From the NCBI GenBank assembly GCA_030549335.1, contig CM060188.1:68044696-68108695 (forward strand): 64,000 bases of DNA, given 5' to 3'. The notes under the pieces were generated by a model, which worked only from the letters and a program-made list of their open reading frames with translations, had not been told where the DNA came from and made no database searches. This DNA is from Pontederia crassipes. Its lineage: Eukaryota; Streptophyta; Magnoliopsida; Commelinales; Pontederiaceae. Shown here piece by piece: positions 34,861 to 49,300 of the stretch; position 1 is the first letter of the stretch; the number at the start of each line of letters is the position of its first letter. The translations under genes were made by a program, and so were the position numbers.

Positions 34861-37800
34861 TTTGATGCTGTCAAAAGATGCGAAATTTTCGACGCTTTCG
34901 TGCATGTTGATGGATGGTGAGATGATTGGGACGAAAAAATGGACTCGGACAAAAATTATCCGGGGGAGCGAAATTTTGCCCGCGCACCTTTTCGCGCCTT
35001 TTACTCGTGTTTTCAGCCAAGAAGGTCAAAAGACGCGAAATTTTTCACACTGTCAAAAGATGCAAAATTTTTTACGCTTTCGTGCATGTTGATGCACGGT
35101 GAGATGATTCGGTCAAAAAATGGACTTGGACAAAAATTTTTCGGGGGTGCGAAATTTCACGCGTGCACCTTTTCGCGCCTTTTACTCGTGTTTTCAGCTA
35201 AGAAGGTCAAAAGACGCAAAATTTTCAATGCTTTCATGCATGATGATGCATAGGGACGAAAAAATAGACTCGGGCGAAAATTTTCTGGGGGTGCGATATT
35301 TCGCGCGTGCGCCTTTTACATGTGTTTTTAGCCAAGAAGGTCAAAAAATGAGAAATTTTTTACGCTGTCAAAAGATGCAAAATTTTCGACGCTTTCATGC
35401 ATGTTGATGCATGGTGAGATGAGTGGGACGAAAAAATGGACTCGGGCGAAAATTTTCTCGGGGTGCGATATTTCGTGCGTGCGCCTTGTACTTGTGTTTT
35501 CAGTCAAGAAGGTCAAAAAATGTGAAATTTTTTACGATGTCAAAAGATGCAAAATTTTCGACGCTTTCGTACCTGTTGATGCATGGTGAGATGATTGGGA
35601 CGAAAAAATGGACTCGGGCGAAAATTTTCTCGCGGTGCGAAATTTCACGCGCGCGCCTTTTACTCGTGTTTTCAACCAAGAAGGTCAAAAACCGCGAAAT
35701 TTTTTACGCTGTCAAAAGATGCGAAATTTTTGACGCTTTCGTGCCCGTTGATGCATGGTGAGATGATTGGGACTAAATAATGGACTCGGGTGAAAGTTTT
35801 CCGGGGGGGGCAAAATTTCGCGCGCGCGCCTTTTACTCGTGTTTTCAGTCAAGAAGGTCAAAAGACGCGAAATTTTTCAAGCTATCAAAAGGTGCAAAAT
35901 TTTCGACGCTTTCGTGCATGTTGATGTACGGTGAGATGATTGGAACGAAAAAATGGACTTGGACGAAAATATTCATGGGGTGAGAAATTTCGCGCATGCG
36001 CCTTTTCAGCGAAGAAGGTCAAAAGATGCGAAATTTTTGACGCTGTCAAATTATGCAAAATTTTCAATGCTTTCGTGCATGTTGATGCATGGGGACGAAA
36101 ACGGACTCGGGAGAAAATTTTCTGGGGGTGCGAAATTTCGCTCACGCGCCTTTTACTCGTGTTTTTAGCCAAGAAGGTCAAAAGATGCGATATTTTTCAC
36201 GCTGTCAAAAGATGCAAAATTTTTTACGCTTTCATGCATGTTGATGCACGGTGAGATGATTGGGAAGAAAAATGGACTTAGACAAAAAATTTTCGGCGGT
36301 GCGAAATTTCGGACGTGCGCCTTTTCGCGTCTTTTACTCGTGTTTTCAACCAAGAAGGTCAAAAGGCGCAAAATTTTCAATGCTTTCATGCATGTTGATA
36401 CATAGGGAGGAAAAAACGAACTCGGGCGAAAACTTTCTGGGGGTGCGATATTTTGCGCGTGTGCCTTTTACTTGTGTTTTCAGCCAAGAAGGTCAAAAAA
36501 TGTGAAATTTTTTACGCTGTCAAAAGATGCAAAATTTTCGACGCTTTCGTGCCTGTTGATGCATGGTGAGATGATTGGGACGAAAAAATGGACTCGGGTG
36601 AATGTTTTCCGGGGGTGCAAAATTTTGCGCGCGCCTTTTACTCGTGTTTTCAGTCAAGAAGGTCAAAAAATGTGAAATTTTTTACGCTGTCAAAAGATGC
36701 AAATTTTTTTACGCTTTCGTGCCTGTTGATGCATGGTGAGATGATTGGGACGAAAAAAATGGACTCGGGCGAAAATTTTCTGGCGGTGCGAAATTTCACG
36801 CGCGCGCCTTTTACTTGTGTTTTCAGCCAAGAAGGACAAAAGACGCGAAATTTTTCAAACTATCATAAGATGCCTGTTGATGCACGGTGAGATAATTGGG
36901 ACGAAAAAATGGACTTGGACGAAAATTTTCAGGGAGTGCGAAATTTCGCGCGTGCGCCTTTTCGCGCCTTTTCAGCCAAGAAGGTCAAAAGATGCAAAAT
37001 TTTTGACGCTATCAAATGATGCAAAATTTAAAACGGACTCGGGTGAAAATTTTCTGGGGTGCGAAATTTCGTGCACGCGCCTTTTACTCGTGTTTTCTGC
37101 CAAGAAGGTCAAAAAACACGAATTTTTTTACGCTGTTAAAAGATGCGAAATCCTTCGACGCTTTCGTGTCCGTTGATGCATGGTCAGATGATTGGGACGA
37201 AAAAATGGACTCGGGTGAAAGTTTCCGGGGGTGCAAAATCTCGAGCGCGCGCCTTTTCGCGCCCTTTACTCGTGTTTTCAGCCAAGAAGGTCAAAAGACG
37301 TAAAATTTCTGATGCTGTCAAAAGTTGCAAAATTTTCGACGATTTCGTGCATGTTGATGAATGGTCAAATGATTGGGACGAAAAAATGGACTTGGGTGAA
37401 AGTATTCTGGGGGTACAAAATTTCGTGCGTGCGCCTTTTCACGCCTTTTACTCGTATTTTCGGCCAAGAAGGTCAAAAGACGCGAAATTTTTTACGCTTT
37501 CGTGCATGTTGATGCATGGTGAGATGATTGGGACGAAAAAATGGACTCGGACGGAAATTTTCTAGGGGTGCGAAATTTCGCGCACGCGCCTTTTACTCGT
37601 ATTTTCAGTCAAGAAGGTCAAAAAACACGAATTTTTTTACGCTGTCAAAAGATGCGAAATCTTCGACGCTTTCGTGCCTGTTGATGCATGGTAAGATGAT
37701 TGGGACGAAAAAATGGACTCGGGTGAAAGTTTTCCTGGGGTGCAAAATTTCGAGCGCGTGCCTTTTCGCGCCCTTTACTCGTGTTTTCAGTCAAGAAGGT

Positions 37801-40800
37801 CAAAAGACGCGAAATTTCTGATGCTGTCAAAAGATGCAAAATTTTCGACGCTTTCGTGCATGTTGATGCATGGTGAGATGATTGAGCCGAAAAAATGAAC
37901 TCGGATTAAAATTTTTCGGGGGTGCAAAATTTCGCGCGTGCACCTTTTCGCGCCTTTTACACGTGTTTTCATCCAAGAAGGTCAAAAGACACAAAATTTC
38001 TGACACTGTCAAAAGATGCGAAATTTTTTACGCTTTCGTGCATATTGATGCATGGTGAGATGATTGGGATGAAAAAATGGACTCGGACGAAAATTTTCCG
38101 GGGGTGCAAAATTTTGCGCGTGCGCCTTTTCGCGCCTTTTACTCGTGTTTTCGGCCAAGTAGGTCAAAAGACGCGAAATTTTTGACGTTGTCAAAAGATG
38201 CGAAATTGTCAACGCTTTCGTGCATGTTGATGCATGGGGACAAAAAAATGGACTCGGGTGAAAGTTTTCTGTGGGTGCGAAATTTTGCGCGCGCGCCTTT
38301 TACTCGTGTTTTCAGCCAAGAAGGTCAAAAAACACGAAATTTTTTACGCTGCCAAGAGATGCAAAATTTTCGACGCTTTCGTGCCCGTTGATGCATGGTG
38401 AGATGATTGTGACGAAAAAATGGACACGGGTGAAAGTTTTTCGGGGGTGTAAAATTTCATGCGCGCGCCTTTTACTCGTCCTTTCAGCCAAGAAGGTCAA
38501 AAGACGCAAAATTTTTCACGCTGTCAAAAGATGCAAAATTTTTTACGCTTTCGTGCATGTTGATGCACGGTGAGATGATTGGGACAAAAAATGGACTTGG
38601 ACAAAAATTTTCCGGGGGTGCAAAATTTCGCGCGTGCGCCTTTTCGCGCCTTTTACTCGTGTTTTCAGCTAAGAAGGTCAAAAGACGCGAAATTTTCAAT
38701 GCTTTCATGCATGTTGATGCATAGGGACGAAAAAACAGACTCGGGCAAAAATTTTCTGGGGGTGCGATATTTCGCGCGTGCGCCTTTTACTTGTGTTTTC
38801 AGCCAAGAAGGCCAAAAAACGCGAAATTTTTTACACTGTCAAAAGATGCAAAATTTTCGACGCTTTTGTGCATGGTGAGATGATTGGGACGAAAAAATGG
38901 ACTCGGGTGAATGTTTTCCGGGGGTGCGAAATTTCGTGCGCGCGCCTTTAACTCGGGTTTTCAGTCAAGAAGGTCAAAAAATGTGAAATTTTATATGCCG
39001 TCAAAAGATGCAAAATTTTTGACACTTTTGTGCCTGTTGATGTATGGTGAGATGATTGGGACGAAAAAATGAACTCAGCTGAAAGTTTTCCGGGGGTGCA
39101 AAATATCGCGTGCAAGCCTTTTACTCGTGTTTTCAACCAAAAAGGTCAAAAAATGCGAAATTTTTTTCTCTGTCAAAAGATGCGAAATTTTCGACGCTTT
39201 CGTGCCCGTTGATGCATGGTGAGATGATTGGGACGAAAAAATGGACTCGGGTGAAAGTTTTCCGGGGGTGCAAAATCTCGAGCGCGCGCCTTTTCACGCC
39301 CTTTACTCGTGTTTTCAGCCAAGAAGGTCAAAAGACGTGAAATTTCTGATGCTGTCAAATGATTGGGCCGAAAAAATGGACTCGGATGAAAGTTTTTCGG
39401 GGGTGCAAATTTCGCGCGTGCGCCTTTTCGCGCCATTTACGCGTGTTTTCATCCAAGAAGGTGAAAAGATGTGAAATTTTTGACGCTTTCGTGCATATTG
39501 ATGCATGGTGAGATGATTGGGACGAAAAAATGGACTCAGACGAAAATTTTTCGGGGGTGCAAAATTTCGCGCGTGCGCCTTTTCGCGCCTTTTATTCGTG
39601 TTTTCAGCCAAGTAGGTCAAAAGACGCGAAATTTTTGACGCTGTCAAAAGATGCGAAATTGTCAATGCTTTCGTGCATGTTGATGCATGGGGACGAAAAA
39701 ACGGACTCGGGTGAAAGTTTTCCGGGGGTGCGAAATTTTGCGCGCGCGCCTTTTACTCGTGTTTTCAGCCAAGAAGGTCAAAAATCACGAAATTTTTTAT
39801 GCTGCCAAAAGATGCAAAATTTTCGACGCTTTCGTGCCCGTTGATGCATGGTGAGATGATTGTGACGAAAAAAATATACTCGGGTGAAAGTTTTCCGGGG
39901 GTGCAAAATTTCGTGCGCCCGCCGTTTACTCGTGTTTTCAACCAAGAAGGTCAAAAGACGTGAAATTTTTCACGCTATCAAAAGATGTAAAATTTTTTTC
40001 GCTTTCGTGCATGTTGATGCACGGTAAGATCATTGGGACAAAAAATGGACTTGGAAAAAAATTTTCTAGGTGTGCGAAATTTCACGCGCGGGCCTTTTAC
40101 TCGTGTTTTCAGCCAAGAAGGTCAAAAAAAGCAAAATTTTTTACGCTGTCAAAAGATGCAAATTTTTTGACGCTTTCGTGCCTGTTGATGCATGGTGAGA
40201 TGATTGGGACAAAAAAATGGACTCGGGTGAAAATTTTCCGGGGGTGCAAAATTTCGCTCGCGCGCCTTTTCGCGTCTTTTACTCCTGTTCTCAGCCAAGA
40301 AGGTCAAAAAACGTGAAATTTTTTACGCTGTCAAAAGATGCAAATTTTTTTACGCTTTCGTGTCTGTTGATGCATGGTGAGATGATTGGGACAAAAAAAT
40401 GGACTCGGGCAAAAATTTTCTGGGGATGCGAAATTTATCGCGCGCGCCTTTTACTCGTGTTTTCAGTCAAGAAGGTCAAAAAATGTGAAATTTTTTATGA
40501 TGTCAAAAGATGTGAAATTTTTTACGTTTTCGTGTCTGTTGATGCATAGTGAGATGATTGGTTGGAAAAAATGGACTCGGGTGAAAGTTTTCCGGGGGTG
40601 CAAAATTTTGCCCGAGCGCCTTTTCGCACCTTTTACTCGTGTTTTCAGCAAAGATGGTCAAAAAATGCGAAATTTTTTACGCTATCAAAAGTTGCGAAAT
40701 TTTCGACGCTTTCGTGTCTGTTGATGTATGGTGAGATGATTGGGACGAAAAAATGGACTTGGGTGAAAGTATTCCGGGGGTGCAAAATTTCGTGCGTGCG

Positions 40801-43300
40801 CCTTTTCACGCCTTTTACTCGTATTTTTGGACAAGAAGGTCAATAGACGCGAAATTTTTGACGCAATCAAAAGATGCGAAATTTTTGACGCTTTCGTGCA
40901 TATTGATGCATTGTGAGATGATTGAGACGAAAAAATGGACTCGGACGAAAATTTTTCGGGGGTGCGAAATTTCGCGCGTGCACCTTTTCGCGCTTTTTAC
41001 TCGTGTTTTCAGTCAAGTAGGTCAAAAAATGCGAAATTTTTGACGCTGTCAAAAGATGCGAAATTATCAACGCTTTCGTAATGGACTCGGGTGAAAGTTT
41101 TCTGGGGGTGCGGAATTTTGCGTGCGCGCCTTTTACTCGTGTTTTCAGTCAAGAAGGTCAAAAAACACGAAATTTTTTACGCTGCCAAGAGATGCAAAAT
41201 TTTCGACGCTTTCGTGCCCGTTGATGCATGGTGAGATTATTGTGACGAGAAAAATGGACACGGGTGAAAGTTTTCCGGGGGTGCAAAATTTCGTGCGCGC
41301 GTCTTTTACTCATGCTTTAAGCCGAGAAGGACAAAAGACGCGAAATTTTTCATGCTGTCAAAAGATGCAAAATTTTTTACGCTTTCATGCATGTTGATGC
41401 ACGGTGAGATGATAGGACAAAAAATGGACTTAGACAAAAATTTTCCGGGGGTGCAAAATTTTGCACGTACTCTTTTTCGCGTCTTTTACTCGTGTTTTCA
41501 GCCAAGAAGGTCAAAAGACGCGAAATTTTCAATGCTTTCATGCATGTTGATGCATAGGGACGAAAAAACAGACTCGGACAAAAATTTTCTGGGGGTGCGA
41601 TATTTCGCGCGTGCGCCTTTTACTTGTGTTTTCAGCTAAGAAGGTCAAAAAATGCGAAATTTTTTATGTTGTCAAAAGATGTAAAATTTTGGATGCTTTC
41701 GTGCCTGTTAAATGCATGGTGAGATGATTGGGACGAAAAAATGGACTCGGACGAAAATTTTCTGTGGTTGCGATATTTCGCGCGTGCGCCTTGTACTTGT
41801 GTTTTCATTCAAGAAGGTAAAAAAAATATGAAATTTTTTACGCTGTCAAAAGATGCAAAATTTTTGACGCTTTCGTGCCTGTTGATGCATGGTGAGATGA
41901 TTGGGACGAAAAAATGGACTCGGGCGAAAATTTTCTGGCGGTGCGAAATTTCACGCGCGCGCCTTTTACTCGTGTTTCAGCCAAGAAGGTCAAAAAACGC
42001 GAAATTTTTTCGCTATCAAAAGATGCGAAATTTTTGACGCTTTCGTGCCCGTTGATGCATGTGAGATGATTGGGACGAAAAAATGGACTCGGGCGAAAGT
42101 TTTCGGGGGTGCAAAATTTCGCGCGCGCGCCTTTTACTCGTGTTTTCAGCCAAGAAGGTCAAAAGACGCGAAATTTTTCAAGCTATCAAAAGACGCTTTC
42201 GTGCATGTTGATGTACGGTGAGATGATTGGGATGAAAAAATGGACTCGGAAAAAAATATTCAGGGGGTGCGAAATTTCGCGCCATTTCAGCCAAGAAGGT
42301 CAAAAGATGCGAAAATTTTGACGCTGTCAAATGATGCAAAATTTAAAACGGACTCGGGCGAAAATTTTTTGGGGGTGCGAAATTTCGCGCACGCGCCTTT
42401 TACTCGTATTTTCAGTCAAGAAGGTCAAAAAACACGAATTTTTTTACGCTGTTAAAAGATGGGAAATCTTCGACGTTTTCGTGCCCGTTGATGCATGGTC
42501 AGATGATTGGGATGAAAAAATGGACTCGGGTGAAAGTTTTCTGGGGGTGCACAATCTCGCGCGCGCGCCTTTTACTCGTGTTTTCAGCCAAGAAGGTCAA
42601 AAGACGCAAATTTTTTCAAGCTATCAAAAGATGTAAAATTTTTTACACTTTTGTGCATGTTGATGCACGGTGAGATGATTGGGACAAACAAATGGACTTG
42701 GACAAAAATTTTCAGGGGGTGCAAAATTTCTCGCGTGTTCCTTTTCACGCCTTTTCAGCCAAGGTCAAAAGATGCGAAATTTTTTATGCTGTCAAATGAT
42801 GCAAAATTTTCAATGCTTTCATGCATGTTGATTCATGGGGACAAAAAAACGGACTCGGGCGAAAATTTTCTTGGGGTGTGAAATTCCGCAGATGCGCCTT
42901 TTACTCGTGTTTTCAACCAAGAAGGTCAAAAAACGTGAATTTTATTACGCTGTCAAAAGATGCGAAATCTTCGACGCTTTCGTGCCTGTTGATGCATGGT
43001 AAGATGATTGGTACGAAAAAATGGACTCGGGTGAAAGTTTTCAGGGGGTGCAAAATTTCGAGCGCGCACCTTTTCGCGCCCTTTACTCGTGTTTTCAGCC
43101 AAGAAGGTCAAAAGACGCAAAATTTTTGATGCTGTCAAAAGATTTAAAATTTTCGACGCTTTCGTGCATGTTGATGCATGGTGAGATGATTGGGCCGAAA
43201 AATGAACTCGGATTAAAATTTTTCAGGGGTGCGAAATTTCGCGCGTGCGCCTTTTCGCGCCTTTTACGCGTGTTTTCATCCAGGAAGGTCAAAAGAGACA
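34861..43300 (-). repeat. Satellite II sub-block with a 1453-bp repeat and a 5.3-kb-offset duplication
   Basis: CAAGTAGGTCAAAA occurs at 38156, 39609 and 41014 (spacings 1453 and 1405). The variants after it (GATGCGAAATTGTCAA, and AAATTATCAA in the last copy) are shared. The third copy has lost about 45 bp at 41079. A unit of 1453 bp is not a whole number of monomers, so it includes a truncated one. Separately, a private deletion product AAAATTTAAAACGGACTCGG lies at 37023 and 42338, 5315 bp apart, and the following CCCGTTGATGCATGGTCAG repeats at the same offset. Confidence 0.75.
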
Positions 43301-43304
43301 AAAA

Positions 43305-43359
43305 TTCTGAGCTTAGACGGTCAAAAACGTGTTCTGAGCTTAGACGGTCAAAAAACGTG
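43305..43359 (+). repeat. 27-bp tandem duplication within a satellite monomer
   Basis: TTCTGAGCTTAGACGGTC begins at 43305 and again at 43332, each copy followed by AAAAACGTG (one extra A in the second). The motif is a diverged form of the ordinary TTTTGAGCTAAGAAGGTC seen at 43506. The duplication lies at the changeover between the 1.45-kb-unit sub-block and the next one. Confidence 0.8.
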
Positions 43360-46300
43360 AATTTTTTTGCACTGTCAAAAGATGCGAAATTTTTTATGCA
43401 TTCTTGCATGTTGATGCATGGTGAGATGATTGGGACGAAAAAATGGACTCGGGCAAAAATTTTCTGGGGAAGCGAAATTTCGCGCGCGCTCCTTTTACTC
43501 GTGTTTTGAGCTAAGAAGGTCAAAAAATGTGAATTTTTTTGCACTGTCAAAAGATGCGAAATTTTTTACGCTTTCTTGCATGTTGATGCATGGTGAGATG
43601 ATTGGGACGAAAAAATGGACACGGGCAAAAAATTTCTGGGGAAGCAAAATTTTGCACGCGCTCCTTTTACTCGTGTTTTCAAGCAAGATGGTCAAAAAAA
43701 TGTGAATTTTTTTACGCTGTCAAAAGATGCGAATTTTTCGACGCTTTCATGCCCATTGATACATGGTGAGATGATTGGGACAAAAAAATGGACTCGGGTC
43801 AAAATTTTCTAGGGTGCGAAATTTCGTGAGCGCGCCTTTTACTCGTGTTTTCAACTAAAAAGGTCAAAAAACAAGAATTTTTTTATGCTGTCAAAAGATG
43901 CTAATTTTTTTAGGCTTTCGTGCCTGATGATGCATGGTGAGATGATTGCGACGAAAAAATGGACTCGGGCAAAAATTTTCTGGCGAAGCGAAATTTCGTC
44001 CGCGCTCCTTTTACTCGTGTTTTCTGCCAAGATGGTAAAAAAATGTGAATTTTTTTACGCTGTCAAAAGATGCCAAATTTTTTACGCTTTCGTGCCTGTT
44101 GATGCATGGTGAGATGATTGGGACGAAAAAATGAAGTTGTTTGAAAGTTTTTCGGGGGTGCAAAATTTCGCCCGCGCGCCTTTTACTCGTGTTTTCAGCA
44201 AGAAGGTAAAAAACGTGAAATTTTTTACGCTGTCAAAAGATGCGAATTTTTCAACGCTTTCGTGCCTATGGATGCATGGTGAGATGATTGGGACGAAAAA
44301 ATTGACTCAGGTGAAAATTTTCTGGGGGTGCGAAATTTCGCACGCGCGCCCCTTTTATTCGTGTTTTCAGCTAAGAAGGTCAAAAAATGTGAATTTTTTT
44401 ACACTGTCAAAAGATGTGAATTTTTTGACGCTTTCATGCCTGTTGATGCATGGTGAGATGATTGGGACAAAAAAATGGACTCGGGCAAAAATTTTCTGAG
44501 GAAGCGAAATTTCCCGCGCGCGCCTTTTACTCGTGTTTTCAGCCAAGATGGTCAAAAAATATGAATTTTTTTACGCTGTCAAAAGATGTGAAATTTTCGA
44601 CGCTTTCGTGCCTGTTGATGCATGGTGAGATGATTGGGACGAAAAAATGGACTCGGGAAGAAATTTTCTGGTGGTGCGAAATTTCGCGCGCGCCTTTTAC
44701 TCGTGTTTTCAGCCAAGAAGGTCAAAAAATGCGAATTTTTCTACGTTGAGAAAAGATGCAATATTTTTTACGCTTTCGTGCCAGTTGATGCATTCTGAGA
44801 TGATTGGGACGAAAAAAATGGACTCGGCCAAAAATTTTTTGGGAAAGCAAAATTTCGCGGGCGCGCCTTTTACTCATGTTTTCAGTCAAGAAGGTCAAAA
44901 AACGTGAAATTTTTGACAGTTTCGTGCCTGTTGATGCATGGTGAGATGATTGGGACGAAAAAATGGACTCGGTGAAAGTTTTCCGGGGGTGCAAAATTTC
45001 GCCCGCTTGCCTTTTTGCGCCTTTTAGTCGTGTTTTCAGCCAAGAAGGTCAAAAAACATGAATTGTTTTGCACTGTAAAAGATGCAAAATTTTTGACACT
45101 TTCGTGCCTGTTGATGCATGGTGACATGATTGGGACGAAAAAATGGACTCGTTTGAAAATTTTCCGAGGGTGCGAAATTTCGTGCGCGCGCCTTTTACTC
45201 GTGTTTTCAGTTAAGAAGGTCAAAAAATGCGAATTTTGTTACGCTATCAAAAGATGCTAAAATTTTTACGCTTTCATGCCTGTTAATGCATGGTGAGATG
45301 ATTGAGACAAAAAAATGGGCACGGGCAAAAATTTCCTGGGGAAGCGAAATTTCGCGCGCGCGCCTTTTACTCGTGTTTTCAGCCAAGAAGGTTAAAAAAT
45401 GTGAAATTTTTTACGCTGTCAAAAGATGCAAAATTTTTTACGCTTCCGTGCCTGTTGATGCATGGTGAGATGATTAGGACAAAAAAATGGACTCGGGTGA
45501 AAATTTTCCGGGGGTGCAAAATTTCGCGCGCGCCTTTTACTCGTATTTTCAGCCAAAAAGATCAAAAAACATGAATTTTTTTACGCTGTCAAAAGTTGCA
45601 AAATTTTCGACGCTTTCGTGCCTATTGATGCATGGTGATATGATTGCAACGAAAAAGTGGACTCGTGCGAAAATTTTGTGGGGGTGCGAAATTTTGCGCG
45701 ACGCCTTTTACTTGTGTTTTCAGCCAAGAAGGTCAAAAAACGTGAAATTTTTTACGCTATCAAAAGATGCGAGTTTTTCAATGCTTTCATGCCTGTTGAT
45801 GCATGGTGAGATAATTGGGACGAAAAAAATGGACTCGGCCAAAAATTTTCTGGGGAAGCGAAATTTCGCGCGCGCGCCTTTTACTCGTGTTTTCAGCCAA
45901 GATGGTCAAGCAATGTGAATTTTTTTACGCTGTCAAAAGATGCAAAATTTTTTATGCTTTCGCGCCTGTTGATGCATGGTGAGATGATTGGGACGGAAAA
46001 ATAGACTCGGGCAGAAATTTTTCCGCGGTGCGAAATTTCGCGCGCGCGCCTTTCACTCATGTTTTCAGCCAAGAAGGTCAAAAAATGCGAATTTTTCTAC
46101 GCTGACAAAAGATGCAAAATTTTTTATGCTTTCGTGCCTATTGAAGCATGGTGAAAGTTTTCTGGGGGTGCAAAATTTCACCCGCGCTCCTTTTCGCGCC
46201 TTTTACTCGTGTTTTTAGCCAAGAAGGTAAAAAATGCGAAATTATTTATGCAGTCAAAAGATGCGAATTTTTTGACGCGTTCATATCGGTTGATGCATGG

Positions 46301-49300
46301 TGAGATGATTGGGACGAAAAAATGGACTCGGGGGAAAATTTTCCGGGGGTGCGAAATTTCGCTCGCGCACCTTTTACTCGTGTTTTCTGCCAAGAAGGTC
46401 AAAAATTGTGAATTTTTTTACACTGTCAAAAGATGCGAATTTTTAGACGCTTAAATGCCTGTTGATGCATGGAGAGATGATTGGGACGAAAAAATAGACT
46501 CGGATGAAAGTTTTCCGGGGTACAAAATTGCGCCGGCGCACCTTTCCGCGCCTTTTACTCGTGTTCTCAGCCAAGAAGGTCAAAAAATGCGACATTATTT
46601 ACGGTTTCAAAAGATTTGACGCGTTCGTGCCTGTTGATGCATGGTGAGTGATTGGAACGAAAAAAATGGACTCGTGTGAAAATTTTCGGGGTGCGAAATT
46701 TCGCTCGTGCGCCTTTTTCTCGTGCTTGAATCCAAGAAGGTCGAAAAACACGAAATTATTTACGCTGTCAAAAGATGCAAAATTTTCGACGCTTTCGTGC
46801 CTATTGATGCATGGTGAGATGATTGGGACGAAAAAATGGACTTGGGTGGAAATTTTCCGGGGGTGCGAAATTTCTCGCGCACGCCTTTTACTCATGTTTT
46901 CACCCAAGAAGGTCAAAAAATGTGAATTTTTTTACGCTGTCAAAAGATGCAAATTTTTTTACGCTTTCGTGCCTGTTAATGCATGGTGAGATGATTGGGA
47001 CGAAAAAATGGACTCGGGTGAAAGTTTTCTGGGGGTGCAAAATTTCGCCCACGCGCCTTTTCTCGTGTTTTCATTCAAAAAGGTCAAAAAAATACGAAAT
47101 TTTTTACCCTGTCAAAAGATGCAAATTTTTCGACGATTTCGTGCCTGTTGATGCATGGTGAGATGATTGAGACGAAAAAAATGGACTCGGTTGAAAATTT
47201 TTTGGGGGTTCGAAATTTCGCGTGGACGCTAAGAATGTCAAAAAACGTGAATTTTTTTACGCTGTCAAAAGATGTGAAATTTTGACGCTTTCGTGCTTGT
47301 TGATGCATGGTGAGATGATTGGGACGAAAAAATGGACTCGGGCAAAAATTTTCTGGGGAAGCGAAATTTCGCGCGCGCGTCTTTTACTCGTGTTTTCAGC
47401 CAAGAAGGTTAAAAAACTTGAAATTTTTTACGTTGTCAAAAGATACGAATTTTTCGATGTTTTTATGCCTGTTGATGCATGGTGAGATGATTGGGACGAA
47501 AAAATGGACTTAGGTGAAAATTTTTCGGGGGTGCGAGATTCGTGCGCGTGTATTTTGCTTGTGTTTTCAGCTAATAAGGTCAAACAACGCGAATTTTTTT
47601 ACACTGTCAAAAGATGCGAAATTTTTTACGCTTTCGTGCATGTTGATGCATGTTGAGATGATTGGGACGAAAAAATGGACTCGGAAAAAAAATTTTTGGG
47701 TACTCGTGTTTTCAGCCAAGAAGGTCAAAAAATGTGAAATTTTTTACGCTGTCAAAAGATGCGAATTTTTCAACGCTTTCATGCCTATTGATGCATGTTG
47801 AGATGATTGGGACGAAAAAATGGACTCGGGTGAAAATATTCTGGGGGTGCGAAAATTCGCGCGCGCACCTTTTACTCGTGTTTCAGCTAAGAAGGTAAAA
47901 AAATGCGAATTTTTTTATGCTGTCAAAAGATGCGAATTTTTTTACGCTTTCGTGCCTGTTGATGCATTGTGAGATGATTGGGACGAAAAAATGGACACGG
48001 GTAAAAATTTTCTGGGGTTCAGAAATTTCGCGAGCGCACTTTTACTCGTGTTTTCAGCCAAGAAGGTCAAAAGACGTCAAATTTTTTACGCAGTCAAATG
48101 ATGGAAAATTTTTTTACGCTATCATGTCTGTTGATGCATGGTGAGATGATTGGGACGAAAAAATGGACTCGGGTGAAAGTTTTTCGGGGGTGCGAAATTT
48201 AGCCCGCGCGCCTTTTCGCGCCTTTTACTCATGTTTTCAGCCAAGAACATAAAAAAATGCGAAATTTTTTACGCTATCAAAAGATGCAAATTTTTTGACG
48301 TGTTTGTGCCTGTTGATGCACGGTGATATGATTGGGAAGAAAAAAATGGACTCAGGTGAAAATTTTCCGGGGGTGCGTGTTTCGAGCCAAGAAGGTCAAA
48401 AATTGTGAATTTTTTTACGCTGTCAAAATATGCAAAATTTTCGACGCTTTCGTGACTATTGATGCATGGTTAGATGATTGGGACGAAAAAATGGACTCGG
48501 GCAAAAATTTTCTGGGGAAGCGAAATTTCGCACGCGCATCTTTTACTCATGTTTTCAGCCAAGAAGGTAAAAAAACGTGAAACTTTTTACGCTGTCAAAA
48601 GATGCGAATTTTTCGACGCTTTCATGCCTATTGATTCATGGTGAGATGATTGGGACGAAAAAATGGACTTAGGTGAAAATTCTCCGGGGGCGAAATTTCG
48701 CGCGCGCGCCTTTTATTCGTGTTTTCAGTTAAGAAGGTCAAAAACTGCGAATTTTTTTACACTGTCAAAATATGCGAAATTGTTTACACTTTCGTTCCTG
48801 TTGATGCATGGTGAGATGATTGGGACGAAAAAATGGACTCGGGCAAAAATTTTCTAGGGGTGCGAAATTTCGCCCGCGCGCCTTTTACTCGTGTATTCAG
48901 CCAAGAAGGTCAAAAAATGCAAAAAATTTTACGTTGTCAAAAGATGCAAAATTTTCGATGCTCTCGTGCCTATTGATGCATGGTGAGATGATTGGGACCA
49001 AAAAATAGACTCGGGCAAAAATTTTCTGATGGTGCGAAATTTCGCGCGCGCACCTTTTACTCGTGTTTTCAGCCAAGAATGTCAAAAAATGTGAAATTTT
49101 TTACGCTGTCAAAAGATGCGGGTTTTTTACGCTTTCATGCCTGTTGATGCATGGAGAGATGATTGGGATGAAAAAATGGACTCGGGTGAAAATTTTTCGG
49201 GGGTGCAAAATTTCGCGCGCGCGCCTTTTACTCGTGTTTTCAGCGAAGAATATAAAAAAACGCGAATTTTTTTATGCTGTCAAAAGATGCAAAATTTTTT

